Origin: Flavipsychrobacter sp.
Lineage (GTDB): Bacteria; Bacteroidota; Bacteroidia; Chitinophagales; Chitinophagaceae
Assembly: GCA_017849575.1 (NCBI GenBank)
Contig: JAFIGV010000011.1
Span: 1-64,000 of the forward strand
DNA: 64,000 nucleotides
Direction of reading: 5' to 3'
In this document: positions 8,838 to 17,932 of the stretch, piece after piece
Layout of the letters: every line of letters starts with the position of its first letter
Numbering within the stretch: position 1 is the first letter of the stretch
Notes under the pieces: model-generated
Database searches by the model: none
What the model saw: only the letters and a program-made list of their open reading frames with translations
Told to the model about the DNA's origin: nothing
Translations under genes and position numbers: made by a program

Positions 8838-8845
8838 CAAAGTTA
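8838..8845 (-). promoter_or_regulatory. Candidate -7 element directly upstream of waaA
   Basis: Minus strand TAACTTTG matches TAnnTTTG and ends only 5 nt before the GTG start, so a transcript from it would have almost no leader. No matching -33 TTG at the expected spacing was seen. Confidence 0.35.
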
Positions 8846-8938
8846 TTTATTATCCGCTTATGTCACAGAGATGTAGAATAGACCGCGGGTCATTGCAAGG
8901 GTATAATTTTAATGCTACTTTGAACAAAATTTAGTGAC

Positions 8939-9787
8939 ATGAAAAAGCCCTTACTCCTCACGCTGCTGGCCGGATCGTTTATTGCTCTGTGCAGCTACAG
9001 CGGCGGCACTGCTATTTCCGGCGGCGGCAATTGCACCGGCTCGTACGGATCGCAAAACAGTTGCACCGGCAGTAATTGCCATGCGGGCAATACTACAGAT
9101 GCCGTAGTGGACATCATATTGGAAGACATGTACGGAAATGTGGTGACGGGGGCCCGCTATTTTCCCAATGTATATTACAAAGTGAAGATCAAGGGATACA
9201 TTACTAATGGTACTTTTCCGAGCTATAGTTATCAGTTCTCAGCCAGTTCACAAACCGGCACCAACGTGGGTACTTTTGTGCCAACTTCAGGACTTCATAC
9301 GACCACCGTGGGCACGGCTTTCATAGTGGAACCCGACAATGAAATGCCGACCAGCGGCGCCGCCAATCAATATGCAGACTCGTTTTTATGGCGTTCACCC
9401 TCGGCCGGAGCCGGCCAATGGACCCTCTTTGCTACGGTATTAGGGGCTAACGGAGATAACGGCCCTCAAAATGACAAGGCCAATAATTATCAGCGTAGCT
9501 TCAATCCGGTTCCTGCTTCCGTATCGGAGTTGGATGCCGCTATCCGCACTCAGGTATATCCTAACCCCCTGAAAGATCGGTTACACATCTCCCTGGCCGA
9601 CGCGCCCGCCGGCAATTATCAGTTCACGGTTTTCAACATGCTGGGGAAGGTGATGTATCGGCAGGAACATAGCGTAAACAACAGCCTGGAGCTCAATATA
9701 CCGGTAACAAATTGGGCTGCCGGTGGCTACTATCTGGAAATAGGTTTCGAAGGCAGGAAGCGGACGCTACAGGTGTTGAAGTTGTAA
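8939..9787 (+). CDS. T9SS-exported protein with a Cys-rich N-terminus (choice-of-anchor/Reeler-like)
   Basis: Secreted protein of 282 aa. It has a signal peptide (MKKPLLLTLLAGSFIALCSYS), then a Gly-rich segment with GNCTGSYGSQ and SCTGSNCHAG, a CxxxxCH pattern known from the choice-of-anchor V family and from some unusual haem sites. A beta domain follows (about residues 55-180), and a C-terminal T9SS type A sorting domain with VYPNPLKDRLHISL, LGKVMYRQE and a WAAGGYYLEI core. It should be exported through the T9SS and held at or released from the surface. A weak promoter (TACTTTG at about 8916) lies 5' of the gene. Neighbours do not explain its role. Confidence 0.8.
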   Translation: MKKPLLLTLLAGSFIALCSYSGGTAISGGGNCTGSYGSQNSCTGSNCHAGNTTDAVVDIILEDMYGNVVTGARYFPNVYYKVKIKGYITNGTFPSYSYQFSASSQTGTNVGTFVPTSGLHTTTVGTAFIVEPDNEMPTSGAANQYADSFLWRSPSAGAGQWTLFATVLGANGDNGPQNDKANNYQRSFNPVPASVSELDAAIRTQVYPNPLKDRLHISLADAPAGNYQFTVFNMLGKVMYRQEHSVNNSLELNIPVTNWAAGGYYLEIGFEGRKRTLQVLKL

Positions 9788-9841
9788 TTGCGATAAAATG
9801 TTAAAAGCCTGCATCTGGCGCCAGCTCTACCATAGAATGGC

Positions 9842-10312
9842 ATGAATTTCCATTTCTTTTTAGCCCCCAAAAGGGATAAAGAGATGGTGGATAGGATTAG
9901 AAGTACGATATTTCCGGAAAGAAAAATGTGTTTTGCTTCAGTGTGGGAACGGGCCGCGGCACTCGTCATTGACGCGTTTTTTGTGCTCCTGATCTGCGTT
10001 ATAGCGTCAAGCGTAATATCGGCTCCTTACGTGGCGCTGGCCACAGCATGGCTCTACGAATGCCTCCAGGTATGTAGCAGACACCAGGCCACCCTGGGAC
10101 AAAGGGTGATGGGTATCAAACTGTGCCATGCTGAGGGTGGTCATCTGGATTTTGTAGAAGCTTCCCTCCGCCATTTTTGCAAGTACATTTCTCTTTTTAC
10201 CGCCCTGTCGGGCTATTTACTCATTCTGCTTGAGCCGAAAAGAAGATGCCTGCACGATAGAATCGCGCAGGCATACGTTGTCACTTACGATAGTTTTGCT
10301 ATTACCGCCTGA
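9842..10312 (+). CDS. RDD family membrane protein
   Basis: Small integral membrane protein with the RDD domain signature: FASVWERAAALVIDAFFVLL (first helix with Arg and Asp), the loop TLGQRVMGIKLC, and the closing LHDRIAQAYVV. Three hydrophobic segments are visible. RDD proteins have been linked to ion or small-molecule transport, but the substrate here is unknown. I kept the ATG at 9842; internal ATGs at 9884 and 9926 would give shorter forms that start close to the domain. It converges on the acyl-CoA carboxylase gene, whose stop lies directly next to this one. Confidence 0.8.
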   Translation: MNFHFFLAPKRDKEMVDRIRSTIFPERKMCFASVWERAAALVIDAFFVLLICVIASSVISAPYVALATAWLYECLQVCSRHQATLGQRVMGIKLCHAEGGHLDFVEASLRHFCKYISLFTALSGYLLILLEPKRRCLHDRIAQAYVVTYDSFAITA

Positions 10313-11851
10313 CTAAAGGGGTATGTTTCCATGCTTCCTTCGGGGCATCTTCACTACCTTATTCTGCAGCATGGTGAAGGCTTTAATAAGTTTTACTCTT
10401 GTGTCTTGGGGCAGTATGACTTCATCAATAAAACCCCGGGACGCAGCACCGTAGGGATTAGCGAACTTTTCAGCGTATTCTGCCTCCTTTTCTTTCAGTT
10501 TGGATTCGTGGTCTTCCGCCTCGGAGATCTGCTTTTTGAAGATAATTTCCGCTGCGCCTTTTGCTCCCATCACCGCAATTTCCGCCGACGGCCAGGCATA
10601 GTTCATATCGGCACCAATATGCTTGGAGTTCATCACATCGTAAGCGCCGCCATAAGCCTTCCGCGTAATGACGGTTACCTTCGGAACTGTAGCCTCGCTC
10701 AAGGCATACAGCAATTTAGCACCGTTGGTAATGATGCCATTCCATTCCTGATCAGTACCGGGCAAAAAGCCTGGCACATCCACAAGCACCAGTAATGGAA
10801 TATTAAAAGCATCGCAAAATCGGGTAAAGCGGGCACCTTTTTTACTGGAATTGATATCAAGCACTCCGGCAAGACTTGCGGGCTGATTGGCTACGATGCC
10901 TATGCTTCGGCCGGCAATGCGGGCGAAACCTACCACAATATTTTCAGCATAATCCTTGTGTACTTCCAGAAACGAATGTTCATCCGTCACTTCCTCAATA
11001 ACTTCCTTGATGTCATAAGGCTGGTTGGGATTTTCCGGGATAATTTCATTCAGCTTTTTACGGACTTCGTCTGCTGCTTCATAAGGATAGACGGGCGCAT
11101 CTTCCTCACAGTTCTGCGGCATATAGCTCAACAGTTGTTTGATGCGCTCGATACATTCCACTTCATTGGCCACCGCAAAATGTGTCACCCCACTTTTGGA
11201 TGCATGGGTCATGGCTCCACCCAGTTCTTCGCTGGTCACCGTCTCGTGCGTTACCGTCTTAACCACGTTCGGCCCTGTTACAAACATGTATGAAGTGTTT
11301 TCCACCATCATAATAAAATCGGTGATGGCGGGAGAATACACCGCTCCACCGGCGCATGGGCCCATTATAGCCGAAATCTGCGGAATCACACCAGACGACT
11401 TCACATTTCGGTAAAAAATATCCGCATAGCCGCCAAGGGATACTACCCCTTCTTGTATCCTTGCGCCTCCACTGTCATTGAGGCCTATCACCGGCGCGCC
11501 GTTTTCCAAGGCCAGGTCCATGATCTTGCAGATCTTTTCAGCGTGTGTCTCCGAAAGGCTGCCGCCAAAAACGGTAAAATCCTGGGAGAAGACATACACC
11601 AGTCGGCCATGAATACGCCCATAGCCAGTCACTACTCCATCGCCCAGGTATATTTCGTTTTCCATGCCAAAGTCGCGACTACGGTGGGTTACCATCATCC
11701 CGATCTCTTCGAAGCTGCCTTCATCAAGCAACAACTGCAAACGCTCTCTTGCTGTAAGCTTTCCCTTTTTGTGCTGGCTTTCAATTCTTTTCTCACCACC
11801 TCCCTTCAAAGCCTCCTGTTGTCTTTCGTGAAGCAAAGCAACCTTATCCAT
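10313..11851 (-). CDS. Acyl-CoA carboxylase (propionyl/methylmalonyl type) carboxyltransferase beta subunit
   Basis: Biotin-dependent carboxyltransferase of about 512 aa with two crotonase-like halves. It moves a carboxyl group from carboxybiotin to an acyl-CoA, most often propionyl-CoA, giving methylmalonyl-CoA. Features are [20 protein letters not shown] at the start, [14 protein letters not shown] and [16 protein letters not shown] (first acyl-CoA oxyanion site), then [16 protein letters not shown] and [16 protein letters not shown] in the second half. The ATG at 11851 ([17 protein letters not shown]) is the family start; an in-frame ATG at 11968 would add 39 residues unlike the family and reach into the tRNA promoter. 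No biotin carboxylase or biotin carrier gene lies nearby, so the partner is elsewhere. Confidence 0.92.
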   Translation of the reverse strand: MDKVALLHERQQEALKGGGEKRIESQHKKGKLTARERLQLLLDEGSFEEIGMMVTHRSRDFGMENEIYLGDGVVTGYGRIHGRLVYVFSQDFTVFGGSLSETHAEKICKIMDLALENGAPVIGLNDSGGARIQEGVVSLGGYADIFYRNVKSSGVIPQISAIMGPCAGGAVYSPAITDFIMMVENTSYMFVTGPNVVKTVTHETVTSEELGGAMTHASKSGVTHFAVANEVECIERIKQLLSYMPQNCEEDAPVYPYEAADEVRKKLNEIIPENPNQPYDIKEVIEEVTDEHSFLEVHKDYAENIVVGFARIAGRSIGIVANQPASLAGVLDINSSKKGARFTRFCDAFNIPLLVLVDVPGFLPGTDQEWNGIITNGAKLLYALSEATVPKVTVITRKAYGGAYDVMNSKHIGADMNYAWPSAEIAVMGAKGAAEIIFKKQISEAEDHESKLKEKEAEYAEKFANPYGAASRGFIDEVILPQDTRVKLIKAFTMLQNKVVKMPRRKHGNIPL

Positions 11852-11968
11852 GAAACAGTATTTTTTTAAACGCGACAAACCTACAGCAAATACCTGCCCA
11901 TACCAAACTGCTGTATACCTAATGTGCAACAAGGAGAAAATAAGCGAACAATTTTTACAAAGAGCCAC

Positions 11969-11976
11969 TATATTTG
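11969..11976 (+). promoter_or_regulatory. Promoter -7 element for tRNA-Lys
   Basis: TATATTTG matches TAnnTTTG and ends 12 nt before the mature tRNA 5' end, a suitable distance for a start site with a very short leader. Confidence 0.6.
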
Positions 11977-11988
11977 CAGTCCTGAAAA

Positions 11989-12064
<76 letters not shown>

Positions 12065-12075
12065 CTTAAAGAAAT

Positions 12076-12112
12076 AACGGCATGTAAATCAATGATTTGT
12101 GTGCCGTTTTTC
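12076..12112 (+). terminator. Rho-independent terminator after tRNA-Lys
   Basis: AACGGCA (12076-12082) pairs with TGCCGTT (12102-12108), with an inner AAATC/GATTT stem, followed by TTTTCTG. Confidence 0.7.
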
Positions 12113-12221
12113 TGTTCGGGGGGACTTGAGTTTTTTTGGGTACAATATACCGGCTTTTCAGGGCTTATCTCAAAGCACATCATGGCAATTCATCAACCGT
12201 TCCTTCCCGGCCAGGGTGTGG

Positions 12222-12842
12222 TTATGACCGGTTCAGATTGCGCCCCCGCAGCAACAACCAAAGCGCCAATGCCATTTCTCCAAACATACTCGGCACAGCA
12301 ACGAATAGGAGTATCATCTGAGCATACTTTGAATAATCCGGCAAGAGAAAATGTGCACAGGTATCAGCAACATACATGATGCCTGCCAGCAGGAGAAAAA
12401 TCGCAATGAAGCGGGGCTTTTTCAGCATAAGGCCTAATAAAAAAAGGTGAATACCGAAAAAGAAAAGACCAGTGAGCCAAATGATATTGAAGGTATCGGC
12501 ATAGTGCAAAACTTCACCGGCTGTGGTGGCAGAAAGCGCCCAGGGTAAAAAGGCAACCGCTACGGCCATAATTCCGGCATGAAGCATGCGAAAAGCCGCG
12601 GCAAGCAGATTCAACACATGTCCGCGGAACAGCTCAAACAACGCCCAGGCTACCACCACATCGAATACAACCGTGACCATAAAGGCCACGACTCCCCATC
12701 TTACCACTCCGGCACGTTCAGTGATGGTTCGCATAGGATCATTTCGCAGCGATTCAAGCGCAAAAAAATTGGCAAAAATGGCGGCAACAAAAATGACAAG
12801 ATAACTAAGGCCTGCGATGGTCGCATACGTTCTGTTTTTCAT
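12222..12842 (-). CDS. DUF4386 family membrane protein
   Basis: Integral membrane protein of 206 aa with six to seven hydrophobic helices, matching DUF4386: start KNRTYATIAGLSYLVIFVAA, a middle FRMLHAGIMAVAVAF, and GLFFFGIHLFLLGLML near residue 130, which is a strong family signature. Function is unknown for the family. It is monocistronic by spacing and converges with the tRNA. The 278 bp between its start and the next gene hold no feature that I can support. Confidence 0.85.
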   Translation of the reverse strand: MKNRTYATIAGLSYLVIFVAAIFANFFALESLRNDPMRTITERAGVVRWGVVAFMVTVVFDVVVAWALFELFRGHVLNLLAAAFRMLHAGIMAVAVAFLPWALSATTAGEVLHYADTFNIIWLTGLFFFGIHLFLLGLMLKKPRFIAIFLLLAGIMYVADTCAHFLLPDYSKYAQMILLFVAVPSMFGEMALALWLLLRGRNLNRS

Positions 12843-13120
12843 AGTTCTATATTTTTAGTTACTAAGCTTGAGGCCGGGGGTTACAGCAGCATCATGAATA
12901 ACGCGGGCCCAATAAGGTTCAGGTACGGGGCCCTTCTGAAGCGTGTATTCTTAGGGCAGCCAACAGGTGCGTGCCAGATAAATAAGGGGGAAAAATTATG
13001 GGGTCAAGGTATAAAAACTAAGTTGCAGGTGCAAATGATAGAGCAGAAGTGATCCAAGGGAAAGGTATATTTCCGGCGGGAGTGTCAAATAGCCTGTGCA
13101 ATACCGTAAATTGCATCTCC

Positions 13121-13612
13121 ATGAGGTTTCTGAAAGACGCACTGGCAAAACGCCCTACGTTGTTTAAGCGGCTCAATGCTCCCTACAGGGTGGTGTTCAT
13201 TGATGATGAATCCCTGGAAGAAGTTGCCACATTCAATCTGACGAAGAGCAGAATGTATATGCTTTTCAGTACGCTGTTTGTCCTGACGGTAACGGTTACT
13301 GTTTTGATTCTGCTGTTCACCCCCCTGAAGTATTACATACCGGGCTATGGCAATAACAAGACCCATCGGGAGGTTGTGCGGCTGAAACAAAATGTGGATT
13401 CGCTGGCCGATCTGATTCAGGCACAGCAGGCATACACGCAAAACATTAAGGATGTCATAGCGGGCAATTATCAGGGCTTTACCGACACCACCATTCTGGA
13501 TATGGAACGCGTAAACAAAGAAGCAATGAACTCCATACTGCCTGCGGCCACCGACATAAAAAAGCAGGCAATACAGTCTGTAAAAGAGGAGGAAAAAAAG
13601 AAAAATCGTTGA
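13121..13612 (+). CDS. Single-pass membrane protein with periplasmic coiled coil
   Basis: Protein of 163 aa. A basic N-terminus (MRFLKDALAKRPTLFKRL) and the phrase YRVVFIDDESLEEVATFNLT precede one transmembrane helix (about residues 48-68) and YYIPGYGNN, then a helical, probably coiled-coil region. This N-terminal arrangement is the one found in front of M23 peptidase domains in many Bacteroidota proteins, but no peptidase domain follows here; the reading frame ends in a Lys-rich tail. I chose ATG 13121 over 13049 because the family phrase starts there. It overlaps the next gene by 4 bp, giving a small translationally coupled operon. Confidence 0.7.
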   Translation: MRFLKDALAKRPTLFKRLNAPYRVVFIDDESLEEVATFNLTKSRMYMLFSTLFVLTVTVTVLILLFTPLKYYIPGYGNNKTHREVVRLKQNVDSLADLIQAQQAYTQNIKDVIAGNYQGFTDTTILDMERVNKEAMNSILPAATDIKKQAIQSVKEEEKKKNR

Positions 13613-13827
13613 GCAAACAGGAAGGCAAATATGGAAACAGCGTTCGCTACATGAGTCTGGCCACACAGTGGATGGTCATGCTGTTGCTTGCCTTTTGGCT
13701 TGGCTGGCAGCTTGACTTCAAATGGATAGCGTGGAAACTGCCGGTATTTTTGATTATCCTTCCGCTATTATCCTTAAGCTTTTCGCTTTGGAAACTGATA
13801 AAAGAATTTAACAAGCCCCGCAAATGA
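13609..13827 (+). CDS. AtpZ/AtpI family protein
   Basis: Two-helix membrane protein of 72 aa, of the AtpZ/AtpI type: VRYMSLATQWMVMLLLAFWL is followed by LGWQLDFKW and a second helix, with KLIKEFNKPRK at the C-terminus. Such proteins normally stand at the head of the F-type ATP synthase operon and are linked to assembly or cation supply. The start is TTG at 13609, overlapping the previous stop, with GAGGAGG about 15 nt upstream; an internal ATG at 13651 is the alternative. Its stop overlaps the next start (ATGA). No ATP synthase subunit gene follows in this window. Confidence 0.75.
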   Translation: MSKQEGKYGNSVRYMSLATQWMVMLLLAFWLGWQLDFKWIAWKLPVFLIILPLLSLSFSLWKLIKEFNKPRK

Positions 13828-14201
13828 GGAGAAATTTTGTACTGGTAATCGCTTTTATTTTTTTGCTGCTTACTGCTATTTTCTTTGTGCTGAAAACCAG
13901 TGCGCCCGCGTATCGCTTCAATGTATTGATGACCGGCAATGCGGTGATGGCCGTTCTCTCCCTGCTCACCTTTTTTATAGTGCAAAAAACAATGAACGAT
14001 AAGCCTGAAGCTTTTGTGCGCGGTGTTTATGGCGCAACGTTTTTAAAGCTTTTGATCTGCATCGGCTCGATACTTTTTTATGCACTCCTCAATCGTCAGC
14101 ATATCCACAAACCGTCTCTGTTCGTACTGTTTGGTATCTATGCTGTCTATACAGCGGCAGAATCGTGGATGCTGAGCAAACTGGCCCGGCAAGCAAAGTG
14201 A
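13824..14201 (+). CDS. Small four-helix membrane protein (ATP synthase subunit I-like position)
   Basis: Membrane protein of 125 aa with four hydrophobic segments (about residues 5-23, 34-53, 70-88, 97-115). It is not assigned to a named family with confidence. It directly follows the AtpZ-like gene with an ATGA overlap. In related genomes a protein of this size and topology sits between AtpZ and the ATP synthase a subunit, so an AtpI-like accessory role is plausible, but this is inferred from position. The next gene (SprT-like) starts 2 nt after its stop. Confidence 0.65.
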   Translation: MRRNFVLVIAFIFLLLTAIFFVLKTSAPAYRFNVLMTGNAVMAVLSLLTFFIVQKTMNDKPEAFVRGVYGATFLKLLICIGSILFYALLNRQHIHKPSLFVLFGIYAVYTAAESWMLSKLARQAK

Positions 14202-14203
14202 CT

Positions 14204-14848
14204 ATGAAAAAACAGGAGACTTCCATTTATCTACTACAACGTTTTTTACCGGAGGGAACCTTTCCGCTCATTGCGCCCTATTTTCAAAATCATACCATAC
14301 ACCTTACGCTCACCAACGAGCGCAAATCCGTGCTGGGCGATTATCGCCATCCATCGCGCGAGCACAACTATCATCGTATCAGCATCAACGTAAACCTCAA
14401 CCCGTACAGCTTCCTGATCACCTTGCTGCATGAGATCGCCCATCTCGAAGTGTTCATACATTTTCGGAATAGGGTCTCGCCGCATGGGAAGGAGTGGAAG
14501 ACGCAGTTCCGGCATATCATGATCCCGTTTTTAGACAAAGGTTTTTTTCCAAAAAACGTAGAACGGGCTCTGCTTTCTTACCTGCACAACCCCGCTGCAA
14601 GCACCTGTACTGATGTCGGTTTGTTTAAAGCTTTGTATCGCTACGACGAGCAAAAACCTGGCTATAAGCTTATTGATGATATGGAACCCGGCCAATGGTT
14701 TGAAACCGACGACGGAAGGGTATTTGAAATACTGGAGCACAATCGTACCCGCAGCCGCTGTCGCGATCTCAATAACAACAAGGTCTATCTGTTTTCCAGT
14801 ATCATAGAAGTGAAGCAACTGCGCAGAGATAAACGCAGGATTGCCTGA
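14204..14848 (+). CDS. SprT-like zinc metalloprotein
   Basis: Protein of 214 aa with a SprT-like core. Zinc motif HEIAH lies in LITLLHEIAHLEVF, with a third ligand likely in SPHGKEWK, the usual SprT arrangement. Proteins of this family are related to the SPRTN protease that digests DNA-protein crosslinks, but bacterial SprT members lack a proven substrate. The C-terminal part (PGQWFETDDGRVFEIL) is a small beta domain instead of the zinc ribbon seen in longer relatives. The start ATG 14204 is 2 nt after the previous stop; an in-frame TTG-type start at 14165 would overlap that gene. Likely the last gene of the 13.1-14.8 kb operon. Confidence 0.8.
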   Translation: MKKQETSIYLLQRFLPEGTFPLIAPYFQNHTIHLTLTNERKSVLGDYRHPSREHNYHRISINVNLNPYSFLITLLHEIAHLEVFIHFRNRVSPHGKEWKTQFRHIMIPFLDKGFFPKNVERALLSYLHNPAASTCTDVGLFKALYRYDEQKPGYKLIDDMEPGQWFETDDGRVFEILEHNRTRSRCRDLNNNKVYLFSSIIEVKQLRRDKRRIA

Positions 14849-14909
14849 GGTTATAGAAATTCCCCTTTATTTTAACCCATTGTAAATAAGAAGGGCGCAG
14901 CACAATGCT

Positions 14910-14917
14910 TAATTTTG
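14910..14917 (+). promoter_or_regulatory. Promoter -7 element for the M13 peptidase
   Basis: TAATTTTG matches TAnnTTTG, 36 bp before the ATG at 14954. Confidence 0.55.
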
Positions 14918-14953
14918 TGATCCTGTTTTTATTCAGAAAATTCAACTTTTACA

Positions 14954-17002
14954 ATGAACATTCGATTATCCTTACTGGCAGGTATGGCTGCGCTTTCCAT
15001 AGCACAGCCCGTTGTGGCCGGTGACAAAACCGGGACTTCGGCAGCGGCAAGCCGCAAGCTGCTCGACCCCGCAAACATTGATCAGTCGGTAAAGCCGGGA
15101 GACAATTTCTTCTATTATGCTAACGGTGCCTGGCTGAAGAAAAATCCGGTACCTCCTTCTGAAACACGCTGGGGAAGCTTTAATGAACTGCAGGAAAATA
15201 ACTATGCTGCACTCCACGAGCTGCTCAATGAAGCCTCAGCCGATACAAAAGCAGACCGCTCTTCGGCCACCTGGAAAGTGGGTGCTCTATACCGCAGCGG
15301 AATGAATGAAGAGCGGATCAACAGCATGGGCCTCAAACCCCTGCAGCCTGCACTTGAGCGTATAGCGGCGATTAATAGTAAAAAGGCGCTGCTGGAAGAA
15401 ATCGCCTACGAGCATACGCAGGGCATCAGTCCTTTGTTTAGCTTCTACATAGCGCCGGATGACAAGAACGTAACGGTGATGATCCCGCAGCTCTTTCAGG
15501 GTGGACTCGGACTTCCTGACCGCGACTATTACTTCAAGAACGATACCCGCACGCAGAATATCCGCGAAGCATACAAGCGTTATCTAACCCACATGCTCGA
15601 CATGATGCATGTTGCCGATGCTCAAAAAACCGCTGATGACATCTTTGGTCTGGAAATGCGGCTGGCAGAGGCTTCTATGACACGGGTGGAAATGCGCGAT
15701 CCTTATAAGCTCTACAACAAGTTTGACCTTGCACGACTCAACAGCACCACCCGTGGCATCGACTGGAAGGATATGCTGGGTAAGATGAAGGTGCATGATC
15801 AGGAAAACGTGATTGTGGGTCAGCCGGACTTTTTTGCGGCCGTGGCCCGCCAGCTCAACGAAACTTCACTGGATGTATGGAAAAAGTATCTCCAGTTTCA
15901 TCTGGTAAACGATATGGCGCCCTACCTGAGTAACAATTTTGACCAGGCACGTTTCGATTTTTATGGTAAAACCCTGCGCGGGCAACAAGAGCAAAAGCCA
16001 AGATGGAAGCGTGTTCTGTCTGTGGTGGACGGATCTGTCGGAGAGCTTCTGGGACAGATGTATGTAGCTCAAAACTTTAAACCCGAGGCGAAGGCCAGCA
16101 TGCTGGCACTGGTCAATAATCTTCAACAGACCTACGCCGACCGTATCAACCGTCTCGATTGGATGAGCGCAGCGACAAAAACAAAGGCACTGGGTAAGCT
16201 CAATACCTTCATGAAAAAAATCGGATATCCCGACAAATGGAAAGACTATGGCAAACTTGAGATCACTGACGGCAACTATGTAGCCAATATCCTCGCGGCT
16301 TCCGCGTTCGAATACGACTTCAACATCAGCAAACTTGGCCGTCCGGTAGATCGTACCGAATGGGGAATGACGCCGCCTACGGTGAATGCATACTACAATC
16401 CCGCTTTCAACGAAATCGTTTTCCCGGCAGGTATTCTCCAATATCCTTTCTTCGATTTTAGTGCTGATGATGCAGTGAACTACGGAGGCATCGGTGCAGT
16501 GATTGGCCATGAAATGACGCACGGATTTGACGATCAGGGCCGTCAGTACGATGCAGATGGTAATCTGAAAGATTGGTGGACCGAAGACGATGCGAAAAAA
16601 TTTACGGATAAAGCGGATGTAGTGATCAAGCAATTCAACAGCTATACCGTTTTGGACACCGTCCATGTGAATGGCGAGTTGACACTGGGTGAAAACCTTG
16701 CCGACCTTGGAGGCCTGGCTATAGCCTATGAGGCGTTCAAAAAGACAGCACAAGGAAAAGGACAAACAAAAATTGACGGGTTTACACCCGACCAACGCTT
16801 CTTTTTAAGCTGGGCGCAGGTATGGCGTGCCAACACTCGTCCGGAAGAAATAGCTGCACGTATTGTCACTGATCCGCACTCCCCCAACGAATGGCGTTGC
16901 AACGGACCGCTGAGCAATATGCAGGAGTTTTATACAGCGTTTGGTGTAAAACCAGGTGATAAAATGTATCGCGCCGCAGACCAGCGCGCAAAGGTCTGGT
17001 AG
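14954..17002 (+). CDS. pepO: M13 family zinc endopeptidase (PepO/neprilysin-like)
   Basis: Exported metallopeptidase of 682 aa that cuts oligopeptides. It has a signal peptide of about 22 residues ending VVAG, an M13 N-terminal helical domain, and the catalytic domain. Seen directly: the NAYYNP substrate motif, the zinc motif HEMTH in IGHEMTHGFDDQGRQYDADG, and the third ligand Glu in GENLADLGGL. The C-terminus ends in the usual VW. The localisation is periplasmic or outer-membrane linked. It stands alone with its own promoter and a strong terminator. All catalytic residues are intact. Confidence 0.95.
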   Translation: MNIRLSLLAGMAALSIAQPVVAGDKTGTSAAASRKLLDPANIDQSVKPGDNFFYYANGAWLKKNPVPPSETRWGSFNELQENNYAALHELLNEASADTKADRSSATWKVGALYRSGMNEERINSMGLKPLQPALERIAAINSKKALLEEIAYEHTQGISPLFSFYIAPDDKNVTVMIPQLFQGGLGLPDRDYYFKNDTRTQNIREAYKRYLTHMLDMMHVADAQKTADDIFGLEMRLAEASMTRVEMRDPYKLYNKFDLARLNSTTRGIDWKDMLGKMKVHDQENVIVGQPDFFAAVARQLNETSLDVWKKYLQFHLVNDMAPYLSNNFDQARFDFYGKTLRGQQEQKPRWKRVLSVVDGSVGELLGQMYVAQNFKPEAKASMLALVNNLQQTYADRINRLDWMSAATKTKALGKLNTFMKKIGYPDKWKDYGKLEITDGNYVANILAASAFEYDFNISKLGRPVDRTEWGMTPPTVNAYYNPAFNEIVFPAGILQYPFFDFSADDAVNYGGIGAVIGHEMTHGFDDQGRQYDADGNLKDWWTEDDAKKFTDKADVVIKQFNSYTVLDTVHVNGELTLGENLADLGGLAIAYEAFKKTAQGKGQTKIDGFTPDQRFFLSWAQVWRANTRPEEIAARIVTDPHSPNEWRCNGPLSNMQEFYTAFGVKPGDKMYRAADQRAKVW

Positions 17003-17027
17003 GCCAACCCTCCCGATACCTAAATTG

Positions 17028-17064
17028 CAGACCCCGGCACTTTGTCGGGGTCTGTTGTTTTTTT
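17028..17064 (+). terminator. Rho-independent terminator of the M13 peptidase gene
   Basis: A perfect 9-bp stem CAGACCCCG/CGGGGTCTG with loop GCACTTTGT, followed by TTGTTTTTTTT. Confidence 0.9.
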
Positions 17065-17137
17065 TAACGTTTGGCATCCTGTTCACCGTCGGGCAGATGG
17101 GCTGATTTCCGTAGCTTTATCTTTTAAAATTTTTTCC

Positions 17138-17665
17138 ATGAGGTTTTCGTGTAGCCTGTTGCTGACATCCCTGTTTTTTGTGGTTTTTTCCTACAACGGT
17201 TTTGCTCAAACAAAGCAGCCGGAAAAACCAGCCCTTACCTGGTACACGGATATCAATAAGGCCCATGAGATTTCTCAAAAAACCCACAAACCAATCTTTG
17301 CCTTTTTCACCGGCAGCGACTGGTGCGGATGGTGCCACAGACTGCAACGGGAAGTCTTTGCAAAAAAGGAGTTCATAGACTGGGCAAAGAAAAACGTAGT
17401 ACTACTGGAACTGGATTTTCCTCGTAGAAAAGAACTTCCCAAGGAACTTGCCGAGCAGAATATGAGCCTGCAGCAAGCTTTCAGGGTGCAGGGATACCCG
17501 ACAATCTGGATATTTACTATGGAAAAGAACGCCGAGAAGAAGTTCGACATCCAGCCACTTGGCTCTTTAGGATACCCCTCTGGCGCCGAGCCCGGCAAGG
17601 AAGAAGTGAAGTTCCTCTCGAACGCCAACCTTATCCTTGCAAAAAAGAAGGACAAAAGTTCATAA
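17138..17665 (+). CDS. Exported thioredoxin-like protein
   Basis: Protein of 175 aa with a signal peptide (MRFSCSLLLTSLFFVVFSYNGFA) and a thioredoxin fold. The redox motif is WCGWC in FTGSDWCGWCHRLQREVF, followed by the cis-proline region QGYPTIWIF. This is the thioredoxin_7/DUF255-like variety common in Bacteroidota periplasms; it may reduce or isomerise disulfides of envelope proteins. The ATG at 17138 sets the signal peptide; longer in-frame starts (17042) reach into the preceding terminator and are rejected. Partners cannot be named from the neighbours. Confidence 0.85.
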   Translation: MRFSCSLLLTSLFFVVFSYNGFAQTKQPEKPALTWYTDINKAHEISQKTHKPIFAFFTGSDWCGWCHRLQREVFAKKEFIDWAKKNVVLLELDFPRRKELPKELAEQNMSLQQAFRVQGYPTIWIFTMEKNAEKKFDIQPLGSLGYPSGAEPGKEEVKFLSNANLILAKKKDKSS

Positions 17666-17750
17666 CTTTTTTTGAAGCCTCCCAGTCTTCAGTAATGGTT
17701 TGCTCGTCTTTGGTCTGGAAATTGCCGTGAACCCTTAATAAAGACGCATC

Positions 17751-17846
17751 ATGTACAAATGTTTACTCCATCCGCTGCAATGGCTGCAGAAAGCCATTCG
17801 GCATTTTTTCACCACCGTAGTCGAACAACTTTTCCGACTGTTCTGA
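17751..17846 (+). CDS. Possible 31-residue amphipathic peptide
   Basis: ATG to TGA frame encoding MYKCLLHPLQWLQKAIRHFF and a further 11 residues rich in Phe, Val and Leu. It lies in the 267-bp gap before the acidic protein genes. No ribosome binding site stands out and no family is recognised. It is listed only because the gap has no other content; it may be chance. Confidence 0.2.
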   Translation: MYKCLLHPLQWLQKAIRHFFTTVVEQLFRLF

Positions 17847-17932
17847 CGCAGGTCTGACGCCGTTTTGAGCTCACGGTCCCCATTCCGGGATTTCCCGGCA
17901 CAGCTTTTTTGCCCATTGCAAAAACAGCTTTC

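Noticed and set aside
10331-11869. Several long frames antisense to the acyl-CoA carboxylase gene
   Set aside because: They are shadows of a strongly coding frame with full family motifs on the other strand.
12895-13052. Plus-strand frame of 52 residues in the gap before 13121
   Set aside because: No ribosome binding site, family or composition typical of coding; it is left as non-coding.
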